A stretch of DNA of 64,000 nt, from the NCBI GenBank assembly GCA_031769625.1, contig JAUIMM010000689.1, forward strand, positions 2,939,501-3,003,500, read 5' to 3'. A model generated the notes under the pieces. The model saw only the letters and a program-made list of their open reading frames with translations. It had not been told where the DNA came from and made no database searches. Both the position numbers and the translations under genes were made by a program. Positions 35,520 through 47,022 of the stretch are shown here, piece after piece (position 1 is the first letter of the stretch; every line of letters begins with the position of its first letter). Source of the DNA: Taudactylus pleione (Eukaryota > Chordata > Amphibia > Anura > Myobatrachidae).

Positions 35520-35525
35520 CACATA

Positions 35526-36498
35526 CCATGGTGTACTCCACAAACACGTAGACGCACAACGCATACTAGTGTCTTTTCTTAATATACTTACATATTGCAT
35601 ACTTACATTAAAAGATTCCCTAGCATTAAGGTTAATATTAGAGGTTTTATTCGTTATCAATTATGTTGTGAAATGAATGTACAGTATTTTATATCTAAGG
35701 TTTAGTACATAATAAGCAGACCATGTTTGGTGCCATTCAAAACGGCAAGGAGATCGCAACATGCGTCTGCAAGTTATGAATTAAGGAGATGAATTATGGA
35801 GAATTAGGTGATAGGATGTACTTTGTATGTAGTGTCTATTGATTACTTATTCGGCAGGAAAACACACACAAAGAGCCGTTGGAGGGCTGAACCACTACTG
35901 TACAAATTGACCTATGAACTGTACCGTAACAGAAGAACCAAGAGGAAGAACCAATGGGATTATGCCAACTCGTTCCTATTGTATTGCCTACTCTCTGTAA
36001 GGGTATATATTCAGGCGCTCTATGTCCAATAGTCATTCTTCTTATTCTTTCTTTTGACAGAGGCTTCAACTTTGATGCCGGGAAATCTGGATCCAGAGTA
36101 CCTGTGTATGTATCGACTGTACCTTGTGAATGTATAATCTTTTGCGCTAATTGTATTATAGATCAAGGCGTGTAACTAAATGCTTTTATGTGAATAATAT
36201 CTTTTTGTGCTTTGGAACCACACTCAAAGTCTGGAAAGCAATTATTTCTTGTGCAACTTGTAACGCTAAATAGCGACATTAGGGTATAAAGATTATTAGG
36301 TATTCATAGATGCTCGAAGCTGCATTTGTTGCTGAGCTTGCTTGTGCACGCTTATTTGGTGTTTGTGCAGAAGTTTCCCCACCGTGAGCAATTAGGGGGT
36401 ATTTTTGACAAATTGCTCTTATGTTTGCATGGCATTATTATTGGAATAATATGTATGCGTGAAATTATTGAAACACTGGAAGCAAACTATACTGGAAA
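35526..36498. other. Unassigned AT-rich intronic sequence
   Basis: No gene, terminal repeat or long tandem array recognised. Confidence 0.5.
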
Positions 36499-36646
36499 GT
36501 AATTTAACTACTGCACCCAACATATCATGCTGCTTGGTGTTTCTATTACGCAGCCTTTAAAATTGCTAGGTAATTTAACTACTGCACCCAACATATCATG
36601 CTGCTTGGTGTTTCTATTACACAGCCTTGAAAATTGCTAGGTAACT
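36499..36646. repeat. 71-bp tandem duplication
   Basis: Two copies of a 71-base unit (36499-36569 and 36570-36640) start GTAATTTAACTACTGCACCC and end AAAATTGCTAG. They differ at two positions. A third partial start GTAACTTAACTAC follows. It is a simple recent local duplication. Confidence 0.9.
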
Positions 36647-36837
36647 TAACTACAGAGTATTTCATATAGTTTTAAAATCAGTACCAAGGCAGGAAATTAC
36701 TCTGTATCTGTGTTTGTGGATTGTCCTCTCACCATTTATTTGCTTGCTGACCCTTTGCTGTTTGAGGAGGGTGTTAGGGGAGGGGTAGAATCAGTATGGA
36801 CACCTGGTTTCAGCCATACTTATTACTTACATCTTAA

Positions 36838-37169
36838 GGTGCCCACACACATACCGACTATACTCACGTTCCGACAATGTGTCCGATTTCCCTTGAAACT
36901 CTCCCGGCAGCTCTGCACACGATATGCTGTCCAATCTTCATCCGATGTCCTGCAGCCAGACTTTTTCACAGTGCAGTTGAGTCTAGATCGTCAGATCTGC
37001 CCTACAGCACGGCAGATCTGAAGATGCGATGTGCGACCTGCGGGGGCGCGCATCGCATTGTGATCGTGAGTGGGGACTCACGATTTGGTAATTTTCTACC
37101 CGATCTGACGTTCCAATGTGACGGAATCGGCCAGATCGGGGAAAAAAAATTGCTATATTTGTGGGCAGC
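36838..37169. mobile_element. MITE with GGTGCCCACACAC termini and TTAA flanks
   Basis: The left GGTGCCCACACA pairs with the right TTTGTGGGCAGC. TTAA flanks both sides (36834-36837 and 37170-37173), suggesting a piggyBac- or Kolobok-type target. Internal stems such as GATGCGATGTGCGACC and GGGGCGCGCATCGCATTGTG are present. It has no coding capacity. Confidence 0.65.
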
Positions 37170-37299
37170 TTAAGGCTGCTAAAGCCAAGGTTGCGTTTGC
37201 AAGAGTGCTTAGATTTGAAGTGCTTAGTTTAAAGTGTAACTAGAATTTTTAAATTGAAGCCGGAGTTATTCAGGAGTAGAACAGAAGGAAAAATTAACA

Positions 37300-37880
37300 A
37301 ATCAACTATTCCTGTAATTAAGGACTGTTTTTATCTACCACCACACTTGCAACATGCCTATGGATTGTGCCCTAATGCTGCTCACATCCCTCCTGACCTC
37401 CTCATGCAATCTGCTTATCCACTATAACTATGCCATACCGAACAACACAGCAAGATGACCCCTCTAATCGACCTCCCCAAACCTTGAGGCTTGGTGCAAC
37501 TTTGAATAACTCATTGTCTTTTTCTCTGAAGTTTAAACTAACCTTTCCATAATTGTTATATTGCTTTCACCCTTGTATCCAGCCCATTTGTGTCACGCCT
37601 GTCTGTCTGCCCTTAGAATGTAAGCTCTCAAGAGCAGTACCCTCTTACCTCATGTGCTTCTCCTTCACTTAATTATACTTTCATATACAACAGTACCCCA
37701 CCCTTGGTTGCCGACACCATGCTGCTTATCTAAGTGTTATGCAGCAATGTATTAATCATGTATCTGTTCTGCATTGTTTGTACTGTTAATAACGGTTTTC
37801 TTGTGTGCTCATTTGTTTATGTACATTGTAAGGAGCTGCGGAACTCTTGTGGCGCCTTATAAATAAAGTATTAGAGCCTA
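37300..37880 (+). repeat. LINE L2/CR1-type 3' end
   Basis: The stretch has the character of an L2-type 3' region: AGAATGTAAGCTCTCAAGAG, then TGTACATTGTAAGGAGCTGCG and a terminal CGCCTTATAAATAAAG. No ORF remains. The insertion is on the plus strand, antisense to PGAP1. Confidence 0.6.
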
Positions 37881-38380
37881 TGTTCCAATCCAGCCACTAA
37901 AATATACTTATGCCAATTGATTGAAAGGTTTTTGGTAGTGATTGAGCAACAAACATACATTTAATTTTGATGTATTAGTAGGGACTAGTAGACCAATATG
38001 ACTGGTTCATTCTTTGTCTCCTGCATATTACTTTTAATCCACTGCCTCACCCTCTACCCCTATAAATTGCTAATTGTGTACTAAAAATTAATTTACATTC
38101 CCTTTATGGGGAAGTCTGAGTCGGAAGTAGTTCCATGGCCACAAAACGAGGGTATTAGAATGCTGTGCATGCGCAGAAGCAACTATAGGCAGCAATGTTG
38201 TGGTCGTATGCATGTCTTATGGCAACGTCTGGGAGTGTTGTGCATGTGTAGTTAGAGTTCCATGCTATTCTGTGATGCACATACAGAGAAGAGAAGACTG
38301 TTTCTTTCACCCAGCTTGGGGTAGGTACAAGTGCCAATACTAAAGATGAAGGTTGTGGCTATGGATGCAAAATAGTTGGC
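37881..38380. other. Unassigned intronic sequence
   Basis: No recognisable feature. Confidence 0.5.
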
Positions 38381-38385
38381 AGTGC

Positions 38386-38712
38386 AGCTTCCCTCAAAGA
38401 CCTACAGATACTCATATCTGCCTTGCACCCATCCTCAAGAATCTCTCACTCAACCCAGACTCACTCTCTAACTACTGCCCAATCTCTCTTCTCCCTTTTT
38501 CTCCAAGCTCCTTGAGTAGATTGTTTATCTCTGACTCACCTCTATTTCCACTCCCTTCTTAACCCTCCACTATTCTTAAACTGCCCTCACTAAGGTCACC
38601 TGTGGCCTTCTCAACTGCTAAAGTTGAAGGTCACTTCTCCATTATCAGTCTTCTCGACCTATGTGCAGCCTTTGACACTGCTGATGACCTGCTTCTGCTT
38701 CAATCGATCTCT
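38386..38712 (+). pseudogene. LINE reverse transcriptase fragment (L2/CR1-like)
   Basis: The plus-strand frame 38353-38562 reads ILKNLSLNPDSLSNYCPISL, the block before RT motif A in L2/CR1-type LINEs, and then SSLSRLFISD. Further on, in another frame, SLLDLCAAFDTADD resembles the motif A region with its catalytic Asp. A frame change near 38520 and truncation at both ends leave a short dead piece. Confidence 0.65.
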
Positions 38713-39289
38713 ACGAGTCAGCACTCTCACAGAACAACTTTTAGTTGAACTGATCATTCCTGTCACCCAAACAACCATTTTGTGTTTGCCTGCATTATTA
38801 TTATTATTATTAATCTTATGATGCAACATGATCTTATGACCCTCTCAAACACTCCTATAAGTTGCTCTGGCACATCATAAGTGCTGTGACCTGCCAACTA
38901 GCAGCATTGTGGAAGTAACATTTGGTTTGTGTCTTTCTAACCATGGACTGAAGTTCAGCTGTACTCACACTACTGTAAGATCTTGTTATTATGCTTATGC
39001 TCAACTCAATAAGAGACTGATTGGGATAATGAGAATGCTTCAAAACATATAAATGAATAAAATGTATTAGGATGCGGTTTTGTCAAGCTGTCTGCCTATA
39101 TTGTGAAAAACAGTTACCTAGACAATTAGGGAGTGCATGGCATTTTACAATGTGTGTTAATGTATTTACCACTTGTAGTATTTTCAAGCCTTGTATGTGA
39201 GAAGCTGCTATAGAGTTAAAAGAATGTTAGAATTTCATTACATTCTTTAGCCCTTTAATTTCCATGCAGCCTTCGGACAAGACACGAGA
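38713..39289. other. Unassigned intronic sequence
   Basis: A short ATT repeat (38800-38812) and otherwise nothing recognised. Confidence 0.5.
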
Positions 39290-39620
39290 TGCGTTTAAAA
39301 TACAGACAGAGGGGATTCCAGCAGTCATAATCCGGATGCCTGCACCCCAACCGCCAGAATCCCTAAGGTAAGTAGCGGGGTTAGGGGGGAGAGTAAGCAT
39401 TAGGCACTAGGTGGAGGGTTAGGGGTTGGCACTAAGGGGGGAGAGTTAGGTTTAGGGTGCTGAGAGGGGGAAATTAGATTTAGGCACTAGGGTAGAGGTT
39501 AGGGTAGGGATAGGGGGATGGTTAGGATACCGACCGACAAAGTGTCGCTATTCTAACCCTGTCTGGATGCAGGAGTCGGGATTTTGACCGCCCGGCTCCC
39601 GATCGCCGGCATACCGTACC
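39290..39620. repeat. CCGGC-ended repeat with GGTTAG-rich core, copy 2
   Basis: Outer blocks GGATTCCAGCAG and GATCGCCGGCATACCG surround an irregular GGGTTAGGGG / TTAGGCACTA array (39375-39510). It is the same arrangement as 13564-14017 in diverged form. Confidence 0.6.
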
Positions 39621-39933
39621 CATCCCACAAGACACATTGTAGCATTTTTGCTATGTGCTAGTTGAACTAGAATATCAAAGTGCATTTACAATTTTTGTTA
39701 TTATGACATGACTTTCTTTGGTAGCGTTTAAAATGAAAAGCTAACTTAGATGTAAACAGCAAAATACTACTTTCTATATTTAAGGCTTGTAAGCGTGTGT
39801 GTGTGTTTTCTATACATTACTTATTATAGTGTCCTCCAGTATGTCAAAATACCTTTTGGGAGGGGGGGGTGGGGAGGGGGAGCCACATATATTTTGCAGT
39901 AAATTTCTTGTTTGCTGTAACTGGACATGACAT
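39621..39933. other. Unassigned intronic sequence with G-run
   Basis: No gene. A short G-rich run lies at 39858-39880 just before a multi-hairpin element. Confidence 0.5.
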
Positions 39934-39936
39934 ACT

Positions 39937-41217
39937 GGGCCTGATTCAGAGCCGGACGCTCTGAACGAGCGCCCGCTCTGAATCAGGGCGTTTTTTGTTT
40001 TTATTTTGTGCGGCCTCCTGGACGCTCGCATAGCTGTGGATTACCACCCACAGCTTATGCAAGCGTCCATGATGATGGTGGCGATGGTCAAGACCATCGC
40101 CACCATCGGGCTTGCGACGAGACCCTTGCGGTAGGGTCTCGTTGCCGCAAGCCCTGGAGTGATTTTGGCTCTGCAAACAAAGAGTATGGTGGTCGCTCAC
40201 ATCAACTTAATGACATTGCACAGGTGCTTGTAAAGGGCGGGGTTAACACTGAACTGCAGCAAAATCAACAAAAATACTTGAATCCTACAAAATAATAGAA
40301 TAGTCCGAATAGTGCCATTAGGAGGTTTCTGGGGTACATTCTAGGTGAGTCTGCTCTCAGCTTATACATGTACTGTTATTATGCAGTACATTCATTTGTA
40401 ATTATATGACCCAGAGTGGGTGCTACTATTAGGTAGCAACAATTATTTTGGGGTGAGCGTTTGGGCGTGGGGCCCCCGAAGTTGCTCTGGCTGGGCCTTT
40501 TTTCAGGGCATCACCACTTAATTCACATAGATATTTTTTATCACCTTTCTATTTGTTTGTCTATTATTTATGTAATTTTAACCCCTTACCATTAACACTT
40601 ATTGATTTATCTTTACACAACTATACTTTACACTTCACTTTCACCTTTTTTCCCTTTTTCGTGTGATGCCCTGGGGATAGTCCTTGGCTGGATTCTTTTG
40701 GGGTTCCCTGCGTCTCGGACGTGAACCCCATAATGTTAGGGACGCTGGTATAGAGGAGCCTTGACGTTGGCCCAGCGCTTATTCATATATTTGCAAATGT
40801 ATGTAACCAATACCTCTGAATTTCTATTATTATGTAGGATTCAAGTATTTTTGTTGATTTTGCTGCAGTGTGCTGGAGGGAAAATACCTTTTTTTTCTGT
40901 AGTTCAGTGAATTTGGGTCTATCAGAGCCAAACTCACTCCCACTGACATCACTAGTGATGTCAGTGGGGCCGGCCCCAAACGGTAGGCGTTCCATGGGAA
41001 CGCCTCCGTCAGGGCAGCCACGCCCCCGGCACGCCCACCAAAGGGGGCATGCTGTCACTCACCATCGACAGCACGCCCCCTTTGGTGCGAGACCTGGAGC
41101 GACGGCTTCCCCGTCGCTCGCCGGGTCTCGCGCATGCGCACGACGGAGCTCCCTCCATCGTGCGCATGCACACTCGGGCACCATCGACCCGCTTGCGAGC
41201 GGGTCTGAATGAGACCC
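39937..41217. mobile_element. Multi-hairpin element, family A, copy interrupted by an insertion
   Basis: It starts GGGCCTGATTCAGAGCC and ends GGGTCTGAATGAGACCC, flanked by ACT (39934-39936 and 41218-41220), a 3-bp duplication. Stems present include ACGCTCGCATAGCTGTGG with CCACAGCTTATGCAAGCGT, GATGGTGGCGATGGTC with GACCATCGCCACCATC, GACATCACTAGTGATGTC and the GCGCATGCGCACGACGGAG stem. About 725 bases of foreign DNA split the GATTTTGGCTCT hairpin at its loop. Confidence 0.85.
40170..40895. mobile_element. Unclassified insertion inside the multi-hairpin element
   Basis: This insertion separates the two arms of one hairpin. A form of AGTGATTTTGGCTCT precedes it and AGTGAATTTGGGTCT follows, a possible 15-bp duplication with mismatches. 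It contains inverted arms of about 50 bases, 40247-40300 (CTGCAGCAAAATCAACAAAA) and 40822-40873 (TTTTGTTGATTTTGCTGCAG). No coding region is visible. The family is unknown. Confidence 0.6.
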
Positions 41218-41220
41218 ACT

Positions 41221-42430
41221 GTACCATCTCCACTTAAATCTGAAAGAGGTACTGTAACACTTTTTTTTATTGTACAAGAGTTAGTCAGTCTTTTCATATC
41301 CAGTAGCTCTCTCTTTTGCTACGTACATTCAATATAACACGTGACAAAGTAGCTCCAGGTGTATAGTTACGTGTAGACTAGGTCATCATCAGGTTTTGTG
41401 GATTAGAAACTCTCTTGAGATTCATAGAAGGAAAATGTGGGTAGTGGGTCACATTCTTTAGCCTGGTTGTTACACATTGTACCTTCATATGTTAAACTAT
41501 TTTTGTTAATAATTGGCAAGATATTTCTCAAGTCTTTAGAACAGTCTTGCTGCAATGGCTTTTGGATGACAGGGATCAAGGCACTACTACAAAAAACATA
41601 TTGGTTAGTAAAATCTGTAGATAATGACAGAAGTAGTATGGGCTAATTGGAAACAGGCTTCACAAGGAGTTTTACCGGTGGGCTGCTTGGTGCAATTGAT
41701 ATCTTTTTTTGTACTGCACCTGGTCCTTGAGGTCTGGACTGCCAGGACAAATATACGCTTCAGAGTGTCCATCCCCTCGAAGGCCACCTTAATACATGAG
41801 CAGAGTGTATGTGACCAGGGCTGATTTGTCCTTCTCCATTCTCCTCCTCTGCCCCCAGTGGCCTCACCGTATTTGCTAATGTAAGCCTAAAATTTAGCAT
41901 TATTTGGTTTACATGAGAATTCCGTGGGAGTGGAGTTCGGGTGACTTTCATGCAGGATGAAGGATATCATGAAGGATACTACTGTCATTTAAAAAATCTA
42001 CCTGGCTTTCCACCTATTCACATTGATTGTGATATTGAATTTTAGTATTCATTTTTGATAACAATTTTTGTTGTTTTCTCCACTATCATTGCGAATCATT
42101 GGTTCAAATAAGAGACATTTGCATTTTGAGGTTATCAAGAAACCCACAGATACATACATAATCAGCAGGAATAGGAGTGGCGCAAGGTTATGTTACTTAA
42201 TTTTTTTTCAATTTTAAGTGGGATATGAATCTGGGGGTCTTGTGATTACAAAGGTACCTGTGCCAGCCCAGCTGTGATGGAACTGAAAGTTCCAACACAC
42301 TTTGTCAACAGTATGTACTGGATGTGCAGTTCTCTGCAGCTGGAGTGCCCCTAAACAATCAAATGCACTGAAATCATCTCATCGTTACAGTAGTGTTTAT
42401 ATGCGATACCCTGACAATTTAGCAGTTTCT
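41221..42430. other. Unassigned intronic sequence
   Basis: No coding region with recognisable motifs, no terminal repeats and no tandem array seen. Confidence 0.5.
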
Positions 42431-42716
42431 TGTCAATTTACTTTTGCAACTACTTGTCCATTCACATCAGTGCCTGCCCCAGCAGAGCTTACAATCTATA
42501 TTCCCTACCACATGCTCACACACATATACACACTAGGATTAACTTGTTGTTGGGGGCCAATTAACCTACCAGTATATTTTTGGAGTGTGGGAGGAAACCA
42601 CGCAAGCACAGGGAGAATATACAAACTTCACACAGGGCCGTAGTGGTAAGCGAACCCTCCTCCTCAGTGCTGTGAGGCAGTAATGCTAACCATTACACAA
42701 TTTGTGCTGCCCACAG
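42431..42716 (-). repeat. tRNA-derived-type SINE
   Basis: In minus orientation it starts GGGCAGCACAAATTGTG, with an A-box-like TGGTTAGCATTACTGCC and a B-box-like GGTTCGCTTACC. The body has GTTTGTATATTCTCCCTGTG and GGTTTCCTCCCACACTCC, a very widespread vertebrate repeat body, and ends in a GATTGTAAGCTCTGCTGGGG tail like that of L2 LINEs. The SINE/LINE-tail pairing is inference from this layout. Confidence 0.55.
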
Positions 42717-43255
42717 GTTAAATGTATTGTTAGAAATCAGGTCACATAACTAAAGAAAGCTACATAGACTGATCAGTGGTGAACTTCCCATGCCTAGGAG
42801 TGCCATTTGTTGGGGATGACGCTCAAATGTTTATTCAATTACTGTCAATCCAAAATTTCCCCATAATATTTCCACTGTAACGTACCATACCCCATGTACA
42901 GTGGAGTGCGGACAGGTAGAACATGCTTACAATATGGCACAGTGGAAACAGTTTGTAATTACAGAGAAATAGATGAACAAATCAGTATGCATCCAGGTCA
43001 GAAGGTTGGTCAATCAGAAGGCAGGCCTGGACGGTGCCTGCCCAGTTATCAGAGACATGGTAAAGAGGAAATAATTGTTTATGTACTGGGAAATATCAGA
43101 CTAAAAGACTGCCACCAGATAACTGTTTTTTTTACAGTTAGTGACAATAATAAAACAAGCAACTGAGTTCAGTTCATTTCAGATGAAAGGTCATAGCTCA
43201 TGTCTTGTTTTATAATTTTTTACACTGTCATTTCAACAATTTTGGGCTTATAACC
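42717..43255. other. Unassigned intronic sequence
   Basis: Nothing recognised. Confidence 0.5.
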
Positions 43256-43258
43256 TAA

Positions 43259-43428
43259 TGGAGCATACACACGGTCAGATTTATCTTCAGTGAATGAAAG
43301 ATCTGCACAGAATAGGTGATATATTTCCAATCCCTATTATTGATGAGTATATATTTCTCCAATTGTTCAAAATATATTGATAATCTATCTACATACTTGG
43401 GATGTGGTGCTACCAAACTCATAAATTG
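43259..43428. repeat. Harbinger-type terminus, 5' piece
   Basis: After TAA comes TGGAGCATACACACGGTCAG, essentially the terminal inverted repeat of the complete Harbinger element at 52796-62102. The following 150 bases do not continue that element. The outer arm of the large palindrome starts at about 43429. Confidence 0.65.
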
Positions 43429-43966
43429 TGTCAAAGAACAAGAAAGAAGAAAAGATGAGTCGTTTTGGTGCACTCTGGGAAATGATTCACCGTAATGATG
43501 AAATAGTAATTCTGGAATATCTTATATAATAAAATATAACTTTTATTAATAATGTTCTAAAAAGAAATGTTTGAAATAAATGAACAGGCAAAATAATTAA
43601 AAACTATATATTGAGAGTGAATAAAGTATAGAAAAGTGAAATAAAATAAGTAGCTGTGACCAGGTGTGTGTGTGTGCATTCATTAATCAAAACCTGTTAT
43701 TGGTCGTGGATATTCTCAAATTGAGAAAAGAGAGGAAAAGTCTAAATCTAATATGATATATTGATATATAGTGGGGTAAGTATCCGAGTTATTGCATCAT
43801 ATAATATCACTTGAGTCCAATAGGCAGCAACTCAAGAGACAAAATGATTACCCCTAGTGTAGTATATTCCTTTCTGTCGGATGCCGAAATAAAATTAATG
43901 TTGATTCAATGGAATCAGTTATTGAAGGGCTTTATCATGAAAAAATCACTGTCTAGTAATATTTAT

Positions 43967-44182
43967 CTTTCTTTTCTTCTACTGTATTTTGTTTGTCCTT
44001 GTATTGTAATAGTTGGTTTCTCTCCACATTTTTGAATTTATTGAATGCTAGGTCTATTGTGGTTATGTTGTACCTTTTTTCCTCTAATTGTGCTTTTAAT
44101 TTCTGTCCTTGTTCTATGTAATCACCTACTCTCGAACAATTCCTTTTTATTCTTTGGAACTGGCTGACCGGAATACTGTTAA
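43967..44182 (-). repeat. Inverted 5' segment of the Penelope-like element
   Basis: The minus-strand reading gives NSIPVSQFQRIKRNCSRVGD onward, identical to the stretch encoded at about 45669-45885. The copy is nearly perfect (a KDKYY end against KDIYF). Inverted partial 5' copies are known from Penelope elements and arise during template-switching integration. Confidence 0.9.
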
Positions 44183-46595
44183 ACCAACCAAACAGACCCA
44201 TAAAAAGAAAACTAGAAGGGGATACAGAGGAGGAAAGAAATACCAAAAGACATCACTCAAAACAAGAACACATAAGGGACAGGGCATATTCAACTTGAGC
44301 AGCATGGAGCTCACCAAAGAACACATATCAGTTCTGGACAAAGGCCTAAAATTCGCTCCAACTACCAAACCAAATAAGTTTAACACTTATTTGGATATAC
44401 ATAGGTTTACTAGAAAACTGACCCTAAAAAATTTTTTTCAGAAGGCTCCATCAATTCAACATGTACCAATATCTGATATGTATCGACACACCGACTTTAA
44501 ACCTCAATCACGTTTTTACCCCACATACATAGCAGGACACCATATAAATACTTTTACCAGTTTATTGGAAAGAGATCTTTATTCACTTAGTGACAACAAG
44601 CTTAAACAAAAACAATTGAATATAACAAAGAAAGAAAATGAGGCACTACAAGATCTTAAGAACAATCGGGAGATAATCATTAAACCAGCAGATAAGGGAG
44701 GGGGTATAGTGATTTTGGACAAAAACACTTACCATACAGAGGCTATGAGAATAATACAGGATACTACAACTTACAAACACCTCAAACAAGATCCCACACA
44801 AGAGTTTCAGGAACAGTTAAGAAAACATCTTAAAGAAGGCTTGAACAAAGGGATCCTTACTATTAAGGAATTTGAATTCTTAGATACACCCCACCCTGTA
44901 ATCCCGGTATTTTATTATTTGCCTAAATTGCACAAGGATCCACTTAATCCTCCGGGTAGACCCATCATTTCGGGTATAAGATCTATGTCATCCAACTTGT
45001 CACAGTATGTGGATAGTTTCTTACAACCGTACGTAAAAACACAGAAATCATATATAAGAGACACTATCGACATCCTATGCAAATTGAAAAACATTAAGTG
45101 GCAAGGGGACTACTGGTTAGGCACCAGTGATGTGACCTCCTTATATTCAGTCATTGAACACTCATTGGGGATACAGAGCGCTAAAAACTTCCTTGACCAT
45201 GATCCGTCAATGACACCAGAACAGGGTGACTTTATTACCAGTAGCATTATGTACATACTTACACACAACTATTTGTGGTACGATGGCGAGTTTTATTTGC
45301 AGGTGACTGGGACCGCTATGGGGACGAGGTTTGCGCCGAGCTACGCGAATCTGTTTATGAGTCATTGGGAGGACCAGTACATATGGGCTAATCGCGAGCT
45401 CGACGCAAACCTCGTCCTCTGGACCAGATACATAGATGATGTCTTCTTCATCTGGCAAGGAGATGAGGCATCATTGCAGCTATTCACCAATTACATTAAC
45501 AAAAATAATCATAACCTCCAATTCACCACCAATTTCAGTAAAACACAAGTAACGTTTCTTGACCTTAACATCATTATTGCAGATAATCAGATCCACACCA
45601 ATACCCACCATAAACCCGTAGATGTAAATAGTTTTATATTGGCTACTAGTGGACACCACCCAGACTGGTTAAACAGTATTCCGGTCAGCCAGTTCCAAAG
45701 AATAAAAAGGAATTGTTCGAGAGTAGGTGATTACATAGAACAAGGACAGAAATTAAAAGCACAATTAGAGGAAAAAAGGTACAACATAACCACAATAGAC
45801 CTAGCATTCAATAAATTCAAAAATGTGGAGAGAAACCAACTATTACAATACAAGGACAAACAAAATACAGTAGAAGAAAAGAAAGATATATATTTTGTTA
45901 CGGATTATAGTAGCCAAGCCAATTGTGTTAGAAAGATCATTAATAAACACTGGCCAATATTATTTCAGGACCATACTCTAGCTGAAGTACTACCAAAGGC
46001 CCCCAAAGTGGTATTCCGAAAAGCAGCAGACCTCAAAACAAGATTGGTCAGTAATCACATAGCCACAACCAAACCCACGCAAGCCACTCTTACAAGCTTA
46101 TGGGGCAACCAGAAGGAAGCTACGAAAGGAGGTTTCTATTTTTGTGGACAATGCTCAGCGTGTACCACTACAGGAAAAAGGGCCACGAAACCTATACGCA
46201 CTATCATTTCGACATCTAATGGTTTTAAATGGACCATTAGGAACAACATGACCTGCTTTAGTAAGGGAATTATTTATCTATTAGAATGCCCCTGCAAAAA
46301 ACAATATATAGGACGCACCATTCGCCCTCTAAAAATAAGATTGAGTGAACATATACGGAACATTAAGGCTGGATGCGAAGAGCACCCAATCTCCCTACAT
46401 TTCAAACAATACCATAACTCAGACCCCACGGGAATAGATTTTGCAGCATTAAAACTAGTAACACCGAATTGGAGGGGGGGTGACCGCATCAAACAGATTA
46501 ACAGAGAAGAATTGAGGGCTATGATCACCATGGATACTTTGACCCCCAAAGGTCTAAATATAGATAACGAGGTGAGGTCTATCATATGTGACTGA
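44109..46595 (+). CDS. Penelope-like reverse transcriptase with GIY-YIG endonuclease
   Basis: The frame has 828 codons without a stop. The first codons overlap the inverted segment, so translation probably starts later; the Met at about 44304 (MELTKEHISVLDKGLKFAPT) is a good candidate and gives about 763 residues. RT blocks: IIKPADKGGGIVILDK, then YYLPKLHKDPLNPPGRPIIS, DVTSLYSVI (motif A Asp), TGTAMGTRFAPSYANLFM (motif B), RYIDDVFFIW (catalytic YxDD intact) and FLDLNI. The C-terminal part has a FCGQCSAC zinc-finger-like cluster and the nuclease signature IIYLLECPCKKQYIGRT with RLSEHIRNIK. The product would copy RNA into DNA at nicked chromosomal ends. All key residues are present. Confidence 0.93.
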   Translation: MFYVITYSRTIPFYSLELADRNTVKPTKQTHKKKTRRGYRGGKKYQKTSLKTRTHKGQGIFNLSSMELTKEHISVLDKGLKFAPTTKPNKFNTYLDIHRFTRKLTLKNFFQKAPSIQHVPISDMYRHTDFKPQSRFYPTYIAGHHINTFTSLLERDLYSLSDNKLKQKQLNITKKENEALQDLKNNREIIIKPADKGGGIVILDKNTYHTEAMRIIQDTTTYKHLKQDPTQEFQEQLRKHLKEGLNKGILTIKEFEFLDTPHPVIPVFYYLPKLHKDPLNPPGRPIISGIRSMSSNLSQYVDSFLQPYVKTQKSYIRDTIDILCKLKNIKWQGDYWLGTSDVTSLYSVIEHSLGIQSAKNFLDHDPSMTPEQGDFITSSIMYILTHNYLWYDGEFYLQVTGTAMGTRFAPSYANLFMSHWEDQYIWANRELDANLVLWTRYIDDVFFIWQGDEASLQLFTNYINKNNHNLQFTTNFSKTQVTFLDLNIIIADNQIHTNTHHKPVDVNSFILATSGHHPDWLNSIPVSQFQRIKRNCSRVGDYIEQGQKLKAQLEEKRYNITTIDLAFNKFKNVERNQLLQYKDKQNTVEEKKDIYFVTDYSSQANCVRKIINKHWPILFQDHTLAEVLPKAPKVVFRKAADLKTRLVSNHIATTKPTQATLTSLWGNQKEATKGGFYFCGQCSACTTTGKRATKPIRTIISTSNGFKWTIRNNMTCFSKGIIYLLECPCKKQYIGRTIRPLKIRLSEHIRNIKAGCEEHPISLHFKQYHNSDPTGIDFAALKLVTPNWRGGDRIKQINREELRAMITMDTLTPKGLNIDNEVRSIICD

Positions 46596-47022
46596 TTACA
46601 TGTCACAATACATCTTGTAATAATCTTGAACAATCCTCTGCACACCTAGTTACTTATAGGTACCTGTTGTCCATACATCAATTCCATTCACCTTTTACGA
46701 AGACAAACAACATTCTTCCAAAACACCTATTTGCCAGGATTGACACCAACAGAAGGGGAACACTAGACCCAGCATGTGACTAGAAGCAGAGGTGAAGCGC
46801 ATTTAAGAGCCACTGACAGCTAATGTATGAGGCCACCATTAGGGAAAATATTTGCATTTTAACAGTGAGATGTCTAGCAAACGAGATTTGCAGATTTACT
46901 ATTAAGTACAATGATTGACATATATGATACCAATCCGAGAGACTAACGAGAACCAATCATGATGAGAGGCGGGGGTTCGCTACACATGATATACCCTGCC
47001 TACCCTACACTTATCACTTATA

